Under the pieces are notes generated by a model. That model was not told where the DNA came from and did not search any database. It saw nothing but the letters and a program-made list of their open reading frames with translations. Of a stretch of 64,000 nucleotides of DNA, positions 1 to 29,180 are shown piece by piece. The translations under genes were made by a program, and so were the position numbers. Source of the stretch: Liolophura sinensis (Eukaryota; Mollusca; Polyplacophora; Chitonida; Chitonidae); NCBI RefSeq assembly GCF_032854445.1, contig NC_088306.1:11093386-11157385 (forward strand), given 5' to 3'. Each line of letters begins with the position of its first letter. Position 1 is the stretch's first letter.

Positions 1-462
1 GGCGACAGTTCTGAAAAGACTTCTCAGGGATGAGCCATCATATTTCTGTCATCGACCAAGTGAAACGATCTTTTAATAAAACACTTTGAAATACCTTGAT
101 TGGTTAGGGTCTACGGCGGTTATGCTGTATTCTCTGTTTTTTTACTCCATAAAAGCAAACCTGTCAGTTCATCTTGCCTCCATCACTGTAACCCGTCAGG
201 GCGATAACAGCTTAGCTCTGATTGGCTGTAAGCAAATCAGCGACCAATCAGAGCAAAGCTGACGGATTACAAGTGATGGAGGCAGGTTGAACTGACCGCT
301 ATGCATTTATGGAGTAAAAAGCAGAGAATGCCGCTTAACTCCTGTAGACAGTGAAGGTATTTCAAAATGTTTTATTAAAATAACATTTCACTTGGTCAAT
401 GGTACAAATATAGTGGTTTTAGCGGCTTTCATCGCTGAGAAATCAAGCCAGAAATGTCGCCC
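1..462. repeat. Large imperfect inverted repeat (foldback/MITE-like), cut by window start
   Basis: The first about 225 bases pair with the next about 230 as an imperfect inverted repeat. For example TTTGAAATACCTT at 85-97 matches AAGGTATTTCAAA at 354-366, GGCGACA at 1-7 matches TGTCGCC at 455-461, and the CTCCATCACT near 180 matches the AGTGATGGAG near 275. The centre is near 228. The whole could fold into one long hairpin, like a foldback or MITE-type element. The left end coincides with the window edge, so true ends and target duplication cannot be seen. No coding potential was seen. Confidence 0.75.
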
Positions 463-2170
463 GATGGCCTTTTCCCTGTTACTGGATTTGTCCGACTGAA
501 CAAAAAACTTACAAACTTACGGGTTTCCGGCTTCGGATAGCTAAATGAAAGCACGTTTGTGAACCGATTTATACACCAGTGAGAACGAACGTCGTTTGGT
601 TGAGATTGGACTTTTTTTTCGTGTTTTGTGTCCAGTTATGTAAAGTTGGGTCTTCCGTCCTACGCACTGAAGTTATCTACCTTGTTATATATTAGGTATA
701 TATAGCAGTCGGCCTATTCTGCCATCTATGATCTTATGTGGCAGTTCCGTGTTATCTGTATTGCGGACCACCAGAGACGTAAAATCAGTTGATTAGAAGC
801 CGTGTAATATTCAGCGATGGTATCACAAATTACGTCAGACAGTAGCATACCGTCTCGGCCCAAACCACATTCATCTCCCCACATACATTTTTTGTCGTTC
901 ATCTTTAACGTTTAGTAAGTAGTTTCTACATAACAAATATCAGAGCCAGTGTAAAATTCATTTGGGAAGCCGAAGGTTTATGGGAATGAGAAGACCAGAC
1001 ACCTGACATCTTATGGGATAATTTTTTTTCTGTGAATTTATTACAATGATTACAATTTATTCGGAACGGAAGTTTTGCTCCTTCGTCTTTCTCGCATACA
1101 AGGGGTGTTTTTTTTATCTAAGAAACAGTAAAATCATTGAAACGCCGTGTTCGAGCCGAGGTGCTTTCTCTGATGTCCGCGATGACTAGGTCAGCGCTGC
1201 TCTCATCTTAGAAGCCACCTCTACAAAATCCAAGCATAAAATCCAGCGACCGTCGAATGCCTAGATCAGCCTCAGTGGTACTTAAGATTTATTTCCATTT
1301 GTTTCCGAAGTGAGCATGAATATAGCTGTGCAACAATCCAATTGTAAGTTTGTAAACATTAAATAGGGGTCAGAATCACCAGCACAACCCCTCTGGTGCA
1401 TCTGTATCCACAGCTAGGCTACTGAAATAGGGTCGCTGGGGTTTCTTGTAAAAGATTTAGTAGGCCTGCTCTATCAACAGTTTAAGTAGTGGAAGAAATA
1501 TTTTTAGTATGTCCAATTTCCGCGAAAACTATATTTATCACTTGGGCCTTCATCGCCGAAGTCCACAACTTTTATCTGTCATAGGCTACTGCTTGGAAAG
1601 TAGCCTCGACACTAGAGAACAAGAGTAAATCTCACGTCACCTTACTCTCGATAACGGGGACGTGCTGAAGCTGTGTCAAGATGAAGTTTCACTAAACTTT
1701 TACTGGTTTGAAAAAAATGTAAAAACATATTTAATGCCGGTTTGAGATACTTTGAATAGTAGCCTTTCAGTGGATGTAAACATTAGTCAGATGCTGTCTT
1801 TCACTCTAAGTTACTTTCAGGCATATAATGGTAATGACCTACATTTTCGCCCAAAAAGTGTATTTATAGGAGAAAATAATACTTTTGGTCCTGAAACTTA
1901 CATTTTTCCAGTCGGATATCATCACACTTTCCAAGCAAATGCCTTTCTAAAATCAATAGAACTCTAAGAATCAGGAAACAATCATCCGCTTAGTCATCGA
2001 TATTCGTGAATTACAAAACACTGTTTTGTTTAGTCATGTATTCCATCATGGCAGTTGTGTTCTGTACCTCGTTGGAAAAATGCGCAAATACTGACCCTGA
2101 AACCGTTATGTTAATTTAACTCGTTTTTTATAATGACCACCTGACAGCAAGGTTCGGTATTCTCCGGATA
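463..2170. other. 3' flank of the TRPC gene, no gene seen
   Basis: AT-rich sequence downstream of the TRPC stop codon. The short ORF at 1752-1967 has no recognisable content. On the minus strand an AATAAA hexamer lies at 1288-1293, about 880 bases past the stop, and could be a poly(A) signal. A 3' UTR may therefore occupy about 1270-2170. Confidence 0.4.
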
Positions 2171-18698
<16,528 letters not shown>

Positions 18699-18959
18699 GG
18701 TAATGCTCCTGGTTTAGCGATGGTGTAACAGTTACGTTTTGCTTCCAGTACAAGGCAACACCAGTGTAAAAGTGAGAAATGTCAACGAAACTCATCCCCA
18801 GTACCAAAAACTGATCACAAGTATCAAAAAGCAATCAGGTTTAGCCGTTCAGGACCCCGTGTTATACAAGCGAGAAACTGGAAAAGAAAAAGAAATAATG
18901 CATTAGATAAGTAAGTTAATAATTAAATTAGCAATTGTGTCATTGGTTCTTATTGGAAG

Positions 18960-19800
18960 CGATCATAGACAAGAAACACCACTGTAGACAAGACATGCCA
19001 CTATAGACAAGACACTCCAATGTAGATAAGATACACCACCGTAAACAAGACATACCACTGTAGATAAGACACACCGCTGTAGACAACGCACACCACTGTG
19101 TAGACAAGACATACCACTGTAAACGCTATATATCACTATAGACAAGACACCCCACTGTAAACACTACACATCACTCTACACAATACACACCACTGTAGAT
19201 AAGACACACCACTGTAGACAAGATACGTCACTGTACGCAAGGCTCACCACTGTAGACACTACACATACATACCACTGTAGACAAGACAAACCACTGTAGT
19301 CAAGACACATTACTATAGGCAAGGTACACCACTGTAGATAAGACATGCCACTGTAGACAACACACATACCACTGTAGACAAGATTCACCATCGTAGACAA
19401 GACACACAACTGTAGACAACACACACAACTGTAGACAACATTGACCACTGTGACAAGACTCGCCATTGTTGACAAGACTCGCCATTGTAGACAAGACACA
19501 CCACTGTAGTCAAGACAGACAACTGTAGACAACACAGACCACTGTTGACAAGACTTGCCATTGTAGACAAGACAAAACACTGTAGACAAGACACACCACT
19601 GTAGACAACACAAACCACTGTAGACAAACCAGAACACTGTATGCAATACAAACCGCTGCAGATAACACAGACCACTGTATATAACACAGACCACTGTAGA
19701 CAACACAGACCACTGTAGACAAGACTCACCATTCTAGACAAGACACGCCACTGTAGACAAGACACACAGCTGCATACAAGACAAACCAATGACGACTTGA
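18960..19800. repeat. Degenerate minisatellite, about 19-bp unit
   Basis: About 840 bases of diverged copies of CACCACTGTAGACAAGACA, often one or two bases shorter or longer. The long minus-strand ORFs here (Cys/Val/Leu/Ser/Tyr-rich) only reflect the repeat. It lies about 260 bases upstream of the proposed TRPC start, so it may flank or overlap the promoter. Confidence 0.9.
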
Positions 19801-22534
19801 CACACCAGCTGTACAACAAACATAGCTCCTAGTGTAGCCTCCCTGTCTTTGAATTCTCGTTCCAGCCCGATAAATGTTTATCAAAAATATGAAATATCTT
19901 TCAAAACTCTTGAAATGAAATATTTTAGAAAACTTAGCTCCAGGCATATGTAAGCAAACTTACCGATGGCATTGTTCCTTACAAAAGCTTCTGACGACAG
20001 GTGTGCACTTTTTTATGCGAAGTTTCCAGAGTCATTAGAGCAACAAAGGTGTGGTCTAAATATTATTTTCTGAGTGGTGTTCTGGCAGTGATAAGAAATC
20101 TAATATGATCTGATTTGTACATGTATACGGCCAAGGTCAAAAGTTAAAACAGCATGGAATAAAGGGTAATTGGGAAATAGATACAAAGACTGCAGTTTTG
20201 TGTGGCACGTGACTGGCTGTATTAAGTGTACGTTATGTTGTTTTCCGCACAACTCCGCAACATTTGATACACCTGTTTAAGAATATTGACAAAGGGGAGG
20301 GCACATGCAAGACTGGACATGCCTCCACAGCACCCCGAAGGTTTGGCAGAGAATTATGGATACGCCTATAGTTTTAGCCAAACCCGTGGTAGAAGCTAAG
20401 AGGCCGCAAAGTTGTAATTTGAGGAAACGACGGCGTTAGCCCAAAACTCGCTTTGAAAAAGATATTAACAATCATTCAATCAAAACACGAAAAACATCCT
20501 ACATATGTGGTTGATTGATCAATAAATTTATCTGGGCTTCATTAGAAATAAGATGAACTGTAGATGTCATTAATATTAGCTACGATGTAATTAAAATCAT
20601 GTACCAAGTGAAGATCCTGACCTTCCGGTTATCTGACCGTCGTCGTTTAAGTGAAAATTGTTCAGCGAAACATTGAATCTCCATCAAATTAAAAAAATAA
20701 ATAGTCAAGAGGAACATATTAAGAAAAAACGGCGACGAAATTTTAATCCGTTGCCAATTCTTCTTCGATAACTGACAACAGCCGTAGCCATTGCTGTTAA
20801 GATTACACAAGTGCATTTCGGGGAGTTGGGTCAAAGATTTGGCCCCGAACTGAAGAGTGAAGGGGCACTGATTGGATATTTCTGTACTGCTATTGTGCAC
20901 CTAGTTAAAATATATCAGAATTTTGTCTGTTGGATAGAACAGAAAACTTATTGCCAAGTGTTCCTACCCAATCCCCAGGAGGTTACCCAGGTAACAACTT
21001 CATTTCCAGAAACCACAGTTCAAAAAATGGTGGTCATGTTGGGTTGATTTTTTGATATCTTCCAAAAACCTACATGTGGTGATAGGGTTGACAAATTTAG
21101 TACGTAAAGAGTAATGAAATTCAATGCAATTCCTTTACCATAAAGCTGACAGCAGAAGGTTGTTGTTGAATGTGTCAAGTTTTCACATCTCCACATATCT
21201 TACCCAGTGATTACTAGTATTGGATTTCGCATCTATGAACATCGGCTCTTATTTTGTTAAAGCCATTGTATAGTTTTCCTTGCGTGAAGGTTATACGTCC
21301 AATGGCAATAAAATATCGTAGTGGAGGGTACTTTAGTTGAGATCGTGTTTCAGGTTGACTCACCTGGCTTATTAACTTAACCCCCCACCCCCCGCCTTAT
21401 ACATGTTTGGAATATAGACACTAGCTAACCTGGTCTGTCGCAAATAACATCTTGTGTCATGCCTATGTTAAACTCGTTCAGAACATAGTAAGTGGGCTCT
21501 ATCAAGTATTAAGCTATTCCTAACTCACATGAATTTTTTGTGCGTAAAGCAATAGGAGTAATTATGCTTGGTTGTCGATCCAATTTCCGATTGAGCCAGA
21601 CTCTTTGTTGGTCTCAGTGATCTTGATGTATTCCCTAAGGATTATTCTATTCATTTGTTGTTGTTTTTTTATGTCATTGTCGTAAATAACTACTCACGAA
21701 TTTTGCCACTCGACGATTTTTGTGTATAGCGGTAGGAGCAAACATGCTTGGTTGTAGGTTCAAAATTGCCGCTTGATCCCGGAGTTTCCTGGCCTCATCA
21801 TTGTCGTACTCAGTGTTCATGGGACCATGGTGGCAAAAAATTGTCACTGGTGGTCATCCGTGCTGTCTAAAGTGTGTTTCCAACAAACTAGTGTGCAATT
21901 ATGTACGTCACAAGAAAAAAGTTCGTAATTAATTTGAGTAGGGTCGGTGGTTTACGCCGGGCACTCAGGTTGCCTCCATTTAGAAAATTATTTCTATATT
22001 TATTGGGTTGGTGTTTTACGTCTAACTGAAGATCCCAAAAAATGAAACACAGTCAAATAAATGAAATCGCCATTTACATGCTCCTGGAGCCAGAGGATCT
22101 GGAGCACAATAGACAGTCGTGCCCATCGCCTATATATACATATAGCTCGTTTATACACGATTCCGTTACACCACACAACACGACGATTCCAACAGCCCCA
22201 AGTTCCACAGGGGTGTTAGCCTTTTTGTCTCGTCTGTGTTTTGACAAAATTGACCACAGTGGTGTAAGAAATGCACTAACAAAGTACAGTGTCTACATTT
22301 GGATAAAATTGAAGAAGGCTGCCAAGCTGACGATGCCAAAGATCTTATATTCATAGTTAAAACAAACAGTCACTTATAAATAGGATATTTCGGATTTTTG
22401 GCAAAAGATTTGCTGGATATACCAAGAATAGCTCAAATTATAGCTTTTCAGTAGAAAGTAGAAGTTAATTATCATGTTACTCGCTCTATACATTTTAGGA
22501 ATTTATTTACCGATTCTGGAACCGAAAAATGTAA
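19801..22534. other. Intergenic, no gene seen
   Basis: AT-rich DNA between the TRPC 5' side and the STEAP gene. Contains two diverged copies of a short sequence around TAGGAGTAATTATGCTTGGT (near 21.55 kb) and TAGGAGCAAACATGCTTGGT (near 21.73 kb), and a SINE tail fragment near 22.0 kb (GGGTTGGTGTTTTACGTC). Upstream TRPC UTR exons could lie here but cannot be recognised. Confidence 0.5.
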
Positions 22535-22645
22535 AAGTGTTTCATAACTAAGGATTCATTCTATCACTTAACCAGTTTTTAAAAAAATACAAATTAAGAG
22601 GGTTCGACTGGTTTCTGTGTACTCTCTATGGATTAGAAAACGGTG
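22535..22645 (+). repeat. 111-bp duplicated segment, copy 1
   Basis: Nearly identical to 24585-24695: both run from AAGTGTTTCATAACTAAGGA to AGAAAACGGTG with only a few substitutions and no length change. The flanking sequences differ. Confidence 0.9.
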
Positions 22646-23639
22646 TAGAGGTGAGGTAAATACTTTGTGAATGCTAATGACTGGGGGTATTCTTAAATAA
22701 TGGCAACAATTTGATTGAATTTGACATGTGCCGTGGGATGTTTTTGTCTCTTTTAAATAAAGTACGCAGCATTATTCTCATGCTGTCCAGATATGGTTTT
22801 CATAATTCATTCTCCGTTAAACAGTTAACAAAACACTGATAATGATTGAGGTTCTACTGTGGTTTTATAGAACACGGGTAACATTCAGTTGTCTGTTTTC
22901 AGGATTCTTGGGACAAATCACACGTTTTATCTATATTTTACACGTGACATTTCCATCAACGCTGATTGGATGATGTACACAACAATATCCAGATAGCCCG
23001 CCCAAGGGCCAAATCTGCGCCCGGCTCATTTGTGTCAGGATATTTTGTCGCCGAAAATTAAACAAGCTAAACCTTTATAACCAGTTTTCCAGAGTCTGAG
23101 TACTGGAAGAACTTTCGACATTTGTGTTACCATGATCAAGAAATCCCATTGTCAACAAGATTGTTGTCCACGTGCGCTGAGCTCAATATGAGATCGTGTG
23201 CTTGAATCAAGGGTCCATACTTATCAAAGACCGACCACTTAAGCCAAAAATAACACAGCTACAAATACTTTTTTGACTCTAGAATGTTTCAACTTTCTAC
23301 ACTGCTCTTTCCTTTGACCAATGTACCAACCACAATTTGTTCAGGGTTTGTTTTTTTAAACACTTTCACTTTATAACTTAAATCTTCAGTTGCTTAATAA
23401 ATACAAGGCAAGAACCATATGGTCAGGTTGCTGCTTTACATCAGGAGATTTGTCGAGACGCGGTGATTTCCAGCTGGCTATGTGCGATTTCCATCACTCA
23501 TACACTTGTGCTAGATTTCGTAAAACAGACTATGTGCAGGAGACAAAACTGATTTTCTTCCAAATAAAAGATCAGGTATAACTCGGTTCTGGCGTTCTAT
23601 TTTGACCATGTGTAAAAGTTTTCGCCTCTCGTCAAACCG

Positions 23640-23700
23640 CTGTAGCATAAGTGAAATATTCTTAGGTACGGCGTAAAACACTGGTCAAATAAATGAATAA
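23640..23700 (+). repeat. SINE family A tail fragment
   Basis: Tail only: CATAAGTGAAATATTCTTAG, GTACGGCGTAAAACACTGG, AAATAAATGAATAA. Confidence 0.75.
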
Positions 23701-23828
23701 TTCTTGTCAAAGTGACTAAGTTTAATTCGACAGGCCATGATGGTCGCTATATAAGTGAAATGTTTTTTTTTTAGTTCAACGTAATCTAATGCAAATTTAA
23801 TAAATAGATCAACCTCCCATCAAGGAGG

Positions 23829-24048
23829 TCGGTGTTAGTTCAAATCCAGCTCATGCTGGCTTCCTCTCCGGCCTTAAGTGAGAAGGTCTTCCAGCAATCT
23901 GTGGATGGTCGTGGGTTTCCCCCAGGCTCTGTCCGGTTTCTTCCCACCATAATGCTGGCCAACGTCGTACAAGTGAAATAGTCTTGTGTACAGCGTGAAA
24001 CACCAAACACCAATGAAATAAGCAAATCAATCAATAAATCAACCAATC
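23829..24048 (+). repeat. SINE family A copy
   Basis: Starts at the box B region of the tRNA-like head (GTTAGTTCAAATCCAGCTCA), followed by core (GTGGATGGTCGTGGGTTTCC, CACCATAATGCTGGCC) and tail. Diverged from the consensus. Confidence 0.9.
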
Positions 24049-24584
24049 ATTCTAGAAACCTTGATTTTTTTCACACGTCGCGTAAGATCAACGCATTTAT
24101 GTGTAGATAAATCAACATGTAGTGCGTTGAAACACCAAGTAATGATTTACAGCATTTATTGTAAAAAAAAAAAAATTCGGAAGCCACTGACAACCACACA
24201 TAAAATGAATCATGGCACAATTGATGAGACAAACAATTCAGCGTGAAAGTTAAAATATTAAAATATTTCAAGGATAAAATTGAACATGGTATTGAAGTAA
24301 ATTGAACGAAATTTTCTATCAGCATATACCAATGATTAACATTATTTGACACACTCTTGCGTATTTGCAGAAAGGTGTGAACTTTATATTACAGATTATT
24401 TTGAAATATAATCAGGTATAATCTTCCATATATTACATGGACAGAACAAGCTTAATGGCGATAACAAAAATGTCGAAAAAAACCTTTTTACCCCTTATTC
24501 TGAGGACTTTTTTCAGCTGAAAAATGGCTTTGAAAGCTTTTCTGACTGTGTTTGAGATTACTGGGAAGCAAAGAATTGAAATTT

Positions 24585-24695
24585 AAGTGTTTCATAACTA
24601 AGGATTCATTCTATCACTAAACCAGTTTTAAAAAAAATACAAATTAAGACCATTCGACTGGTTTCTGTGTACTCTCTATCGATCAGAAAACGGTG
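24585..24695 (+). repeat. 111-bp duplicated segment, copy 2
   Basis: Partner of 22535-22645, in direct orientation about 2 kb away. Confidence 0.9.
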
Positions 24696-25590
24696 AGACT
24701 CTTCGATACAAATAACCGCGGTGCCCAATTACAGTGGAAATATTGAACTAGACAGTCGAATTTTTAAATATTTCATGTATATATATTTTTTAAAATAATT
24801 TTTCAAGTAGTTCGCACAGATTGTTCGACTGATTTGTACTATAAATCACCAATCAGGATTTTAAAAGTTACAAGTACCTTTATCAAGTTGGAAAATATCA
24901 GTGCAATCTGTTACAATCTGTGCAATCGTTACAGTGCAAGTAACGACTAGCCGCATATAAGCAAAGTAATGCAGTCATATTATATATAAATAAATAATAT
25001 GCTGTCAAGCGTGATATTGCTTCCTAACAATTTGAATGATGCGTCGTAAAATCAATTTTCGGAAAAAAGCTTTTGATAAACAGAACACCATCTATACAAA
25101 AAGGAAATATAAATGAAACATTTTTAATCAAAACAGTTTACAGTTATTATTGATCTGATATACATCTACTGAGTGTCAGGCAAGGCTTTGGTACCTCAAG
25201 TTACATTTATCTAATTCAGTTTCAAGAAACGATTATAGTGGTTAAAGTGCAATCGAATGACAATAGGAAAATGGGATCTACTCTGTTGTGTGTTGCTTCT
25301 GGCTTCCGATTCAAATCCCAGTATTATTCACGGGTTGGAAGTCAAATGGATCCACTAAAATGTTCTCCGTTTCAGACCAGTTATCTCCCTTGTCTCACAC
25401 TGACTAGGACATTTCTGCCTGCCCTGTGTTCGGCAAAGTACCTGTGTTTAATAACGTAACTATTTTAAAAGCAAGGACTTAGGACTTTAACTGGCCCAGC
25501 CTTGATTTTAGCATTGGAAAAATAGTTCTATACATGGACAACAATGCGAAAATTATACCTGAAAATGATAGATTCTTTGTTTCACAAAGA

Positions 25591-27111
25591 TCATTCCTGT
25601 TCTAATAATGTTTTGTATTTAACTCTGTCTGACAGCCGCTGTCTCTCGTGGAAAATAGTTATTTCAGACTGCATTGGAGTCATAGAGGTGCCTTTACTCT
25701 GCGTGGAACACTGACAGGTCTTACCAACATCATAAAACCGTACCCCAGCTGTTCTCTTTTTCACACAGTTCACAACACAAGGGCACGCTGTCAAAATTCC
25801 CAACAAAATGGCAGCAGCTGGTAACATGATACACAAAAACGAGGTACTGTGATAAAACGGCCACACAACGTTGCTCGTCCAGTCAGCTATCGCCGTCATG
25901 ACCACATGGCATGCGGCGAGAAAAAGCGCGGCGAAGTTCATTGTTGATTGCGTAAAGCGCCTCTCGCGCCAGTTTAGGGTGTTGCGGATTCCTGGAATGG
26001 TAGAAAACGCTACCACGCATACAGCCACGGTGGCTAATAGTCCTAAAAGTAGCCCGGCTTCCCCTTTCCAGTTCATCCATTCGGAAACAGTCTTCGTGGA
26101 AGATTTTGTGACATTACAGCGTCGGTCGTCGCTCAGCGTCTCGTACAACGCAGGGAAATAAGTATTGTTTGTAAGGAGAACGGACATCAGTACATGCATG
26201 CCCATTAGAACCCAGCTGAACATTCCGAACTGTGTCTTTGACGAACTCCACTTTTTAAACCAGGTCGGTGACTTTCGCGAGCCCCCTACAGATGCCCGCA
26301 CAAGCGTCCCTAAAGGGCCGGGAATTTGCGCTAAGCCCATGAGAGAAATCGCCGTAAGACAGAGAGGCTTGTTGATAACTTTTAAAAATAATTGATTCCA
26401 ACTTTCAGTCCGTCTCTCAGCAAAGATCATGAGAATCACGTAGATTAACCACAGATTGAAAATTGCCACCGTGACGAACGCAGCTCCTCGCCATTCCGGA
26501 AACAGCCGCAGGTTATAATTTTCTATCTCCCGGGCGGCTTTCAGGGAGCCAGTGTCGACGGGATGAAACCCCATATTCGTAGCCAGTCTTGACACAATAT
26601 CTTTGGCTTCCATGTCACTACCGGCTATCAGCACCCGGCTGTTGTCCCGCATTGCATTGCGCTTCATCTCACACGCTGGAATTGTGTTAAAAGCCTTGAC
26701 CACGCGCGCAGCCGGAAACAGCGTAGATAGATACTCGGCGTAAGACTGGTCCTTTGATTTTGTGGTGGCTAATCTATTGGAAACATCCACGAGAATTTTC
26801 GACGAAAAAAGCGTCCTGTGTGAAAACAGCGTGTCTTTGTAATTCTCGGCATGAATCGCCAATATTATTATGTTGCATTGCTCGATGCACTCCGCCACTG
26901 AGGTTATGTTGAAGTTGCAGAAGCATTGGTCCACCAACAGATTTCGCATCTCCGGCTGCCGACTGCCAATGATGACGTCATATCCGCTGCACAAGAGGCG
27001 ATTCGTCACCGCTGCTGCGAAACTTCCAGTACCCACAATCCCCACTCGCTTGATTGGTCGATTCTGAGGTTTCATTTTGTCCTCGTTTAATCCTAGACTG
27101 AAATCATCTGG
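25591..27111 (-). CDS. STEAP-family metalloreductase
   Basis: Predicted ferric/cupric reductase in endosomal or plasma membrane: NADPH is oxidised on the cytosolic side and electrons pass through FAD and one heme to metal outside (family knowledge). Proposed start is the ATG at 27075-27073 (494 aa). The longer frame up to 27159 reads across a strong splice acceptor (GGTCTTGTCTTTGCAG, exon from 27111) and is probably intron. N-terminal F420H2:NADP-oxidoreductase-like Rossmann domain: GIVGTGSFAAAVTNRLL, GSRQPEM, VKAFNTI, and the conserved GSLKAAREIENYNLRLFPEW hinge. Six membrane spans follow. The two heme-ligand His fit MGMHVLMS (H294) and AACHVVMT (H390), 96 apart, near the 93 of human STEAPs. 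NTLNWRERRFTQST is a family signature. Stop at 25593-25591, with a weak ATTAAA at 25452-25447. A 5' exon must lie upstream but was not found. The subtype is not resolved. Confidence 0.95.
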   Translation of the reverse strand, partial: PDDFSLGLNEDKMKPQNRPIKRVGIVGTGSFAAAVTNRLLCSGYDVIIGSRQPEMRNLLVDQCFCNFNITSVAECIEQCNIIILAIHAENYKDTLFSHRTLFSSKILVDVSNRLATTKSKDQSYAEYLSTLFPAARVVKAFNTIPACEMKRNAMRDNSRVLIAGSDMEAKDIVSRLATNMGFHPVDTGSLKAAREIENYNLRLFPEWRGAAFVTVAIFNLWLIYVILMIFAERRTESWNQLFLKVINKPLCLTAISLMGLAQIPGPLGTLVRASVGGSRKSPTWFKKWSSSKTQFGMFSWVLMGMHVLMSVLLTNNTYFPALYETLSDDRRCNVTKSSTKTVSEWMNWKGEAGLLLGLLATVAVCVVAFSTIPGIRNTLNWRERRFTQSTMNFAALFLAACHVVMTAIADWTSNVVWPFYHSTSFLCIMLPAAAILLGILTACPCVVNCVKKRTAGVRFYDVGKTCQCSTQSKGTSMTPMQSEITIFHERQRLSDRVKYKTLLEQE

Positions 27112-28729
27112 CTGCAAAGACAAGACCATCAAAATCGTGAATAACAGTGGTTTGTACAATATAATTAAGGCGTATATAATATACAGTCACATATATGATA
27201 CCCCATTTATTTCACTGCTAAACGGACCAACAATGTCCGTTATATTTTATGACCTACAGTAATGCCCTCGAGTGTTCGAATCATGCTAGCTCGACAGCAG
27301 CTTCAGGTGAGGAGGTTTGTCAGTCAACAGGCAACGGGAAGTGATTTCTCTGGGACTATTTCAGCTTGTCAACTATCATACACTTGAAAGATTCTTAAGT
27401 AAGGCGTTAAACACAATTCATAGTACTAAAGTGAGAAAGTCCTCGTTTATGCAAGACAAAACAAAGGTTTACGGCCGCTACGACAGTAACTACAATATAC
27501 AACACTATCAAGCTAAAACATCTGTATCAATGCACGTGCCAGAGGTCGTAGGGAAATATCCTTGTGAAAACATAAAATTTAAATCAAATTAAAATGTAAA
27601 ACACGTAAATACATGTAAACAAATCTTGCCTAACCGAAGTTTGTTTCGTGACAAATTGGGCCCTGGAGGTTGTCACATCAAATTAATGAACAACACAATA
27701 ATCAGATAAAGAAAATGTCTAAAAAGTTATAATTCTTCATACACACAGTGTGCCTACAGCAATAGAATACATAGCAGTTACCGAACCGTTACAATAAACG
27801 TTCAGACTCACGCTCGATAAAGACGAAAAATAAAATAGTCTTCAACACTCGAATGAAACAGAAACGCTGAACAACAGTCTGGTTAACCCCTTACACTTCA
27901 ACCCAGCTGACATATAACGATATAAGTTCATCAATGCTAACCCTAGGTTTGAACTTTAGGTCCACATTTAACAAAAAAATAAATAAATGTGTCATACAGA
28001 TTAAACAAAACAGTAAATCTCGTTACGTGGATATGTATATATTAAAGAATTTCTGACGCCACTCGTCAAAGTGGTTGAGAGAATGAGTTGAAACGCTGCT
28101 GAAGACACTTTGGTGAGTGTCCGAAAGTCAGAAATTTTTCAAGATCAATACATAATGAGCGGATGCCAATGCTTTGTTTAATCTACTAATACCTGGCAGG
28201 TTCAAAGTATTCATTCAGAAATTTAATTTAATGAATTGGCTTTCAGTGATATAATTTGGACGAGAAAGGGATATTGTACGCCAACAAAAGAACACCGAGC
28301 ACCCGAGACGCGTGGAGCAGCACAAGCTGATTAAATGGTTTAACACTCGCATAAATCAAGGCGGATTTCATTGTTTGGCATACGTGATGATGCGGGTATT
28401 TAAGCGCCTTTACACCGAAGCGTGCGTCACTGGGGCTAAGTGTAACAATAAGCTGATTGTAGATAAGTGTTATTTGACATGGCAAAAGACAAGGCGATAC
28501 ACGTAGTTTTATAGATCAGACAGGGTATATTTGTTTGCTAGCTAGAGAAGTGCCTGTAATACGTTACGACGACTTTGCTTGTTCAGACAGATGTAAAATC
28601 AAAGGTTACGTACGTTTTGACTTTGTTTACAACAGATTTTGATGCCATGAAATCGGGTGAGTGTAAAATACTATAAAAAGACTTACAGCAGAGATAGCAA
28701 AGCCAGGTCGGCGACGAAAGAGTGATAAT

Positions 28730-28805
28730 TTTAATGTTTTGTTTTGTTTTTGTTTTGTTTTGTTTTTTTGTTTTTGTTTTTTTTTTTGTTTTTTTGTTTT
28801 TTTAT
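28730..28805. repeat. T-rich (TTTTG)n low-complexity run
   Basis: Variable runs of T separated by single G. Confidence 0.9.
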
Positions 28806-29076
28806 TAATTTGTCATTTTTTCCCCTGGGATTCTGGTGAGAAATTACACCTGTCCACGTACTACGGTTGTATCCTTAATTATTACGTAGGCCTGTTTGAA
28901 TTTTAAGCATCGTAGAATACACCTTGTCGAATACTGACATGAATAGTCAAAACAAACGCCCTATTGCACATGATGACGTAAATAATAAAGTGATCGTGCT
29001 TCATCTGTTTTTAAAGTCATGATCAGACTTCAGTTCTCAACCTGTAGTCGAAGGCTCTGCGTTATGTCTTCATCGA

Positions 29077-29180
29077 CACGGCTCTTCGGTTTTCCTCCCA
29101 CCATAATGCTGGCCTATGCCGTAGAAGTGAAATATTTATGAGTAGGGTGAAAAACGCCAATCAAATAAATAAATCAAATC
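29077..29180 (+). repeat. SINE family A copy, 5'-truncated
   Basis: GGTTTTCCTCCCACCATAAT, GCTGGCC, AAGTGAAATATTTATGAGTA, ATCAAATAAATAAATC: core end and tail. Confidence 0.85.

Noticed and set aside
19176-19819. Long Cys/Val/Tyr-rich minus-strand ORFs
   Set aside because: Produced by the 19-bp minisatellite; all frames are open and repetitive, with no start context or family features.
22042-22356. 104-codon plus-strand ORF
   Set aside because: No motif, begins beside a SINE tail fragment, and low complexity suggests chance.
27112-27159. Start of STEAP at the upstream frame end (MYKPLLFTIL)
   Set aside because: This stretch contains a pyrimidine-rich tract ending TTTGCAG, a typical acceptor, and STEAP N-termini are cytosolic rather than hydrophobic.
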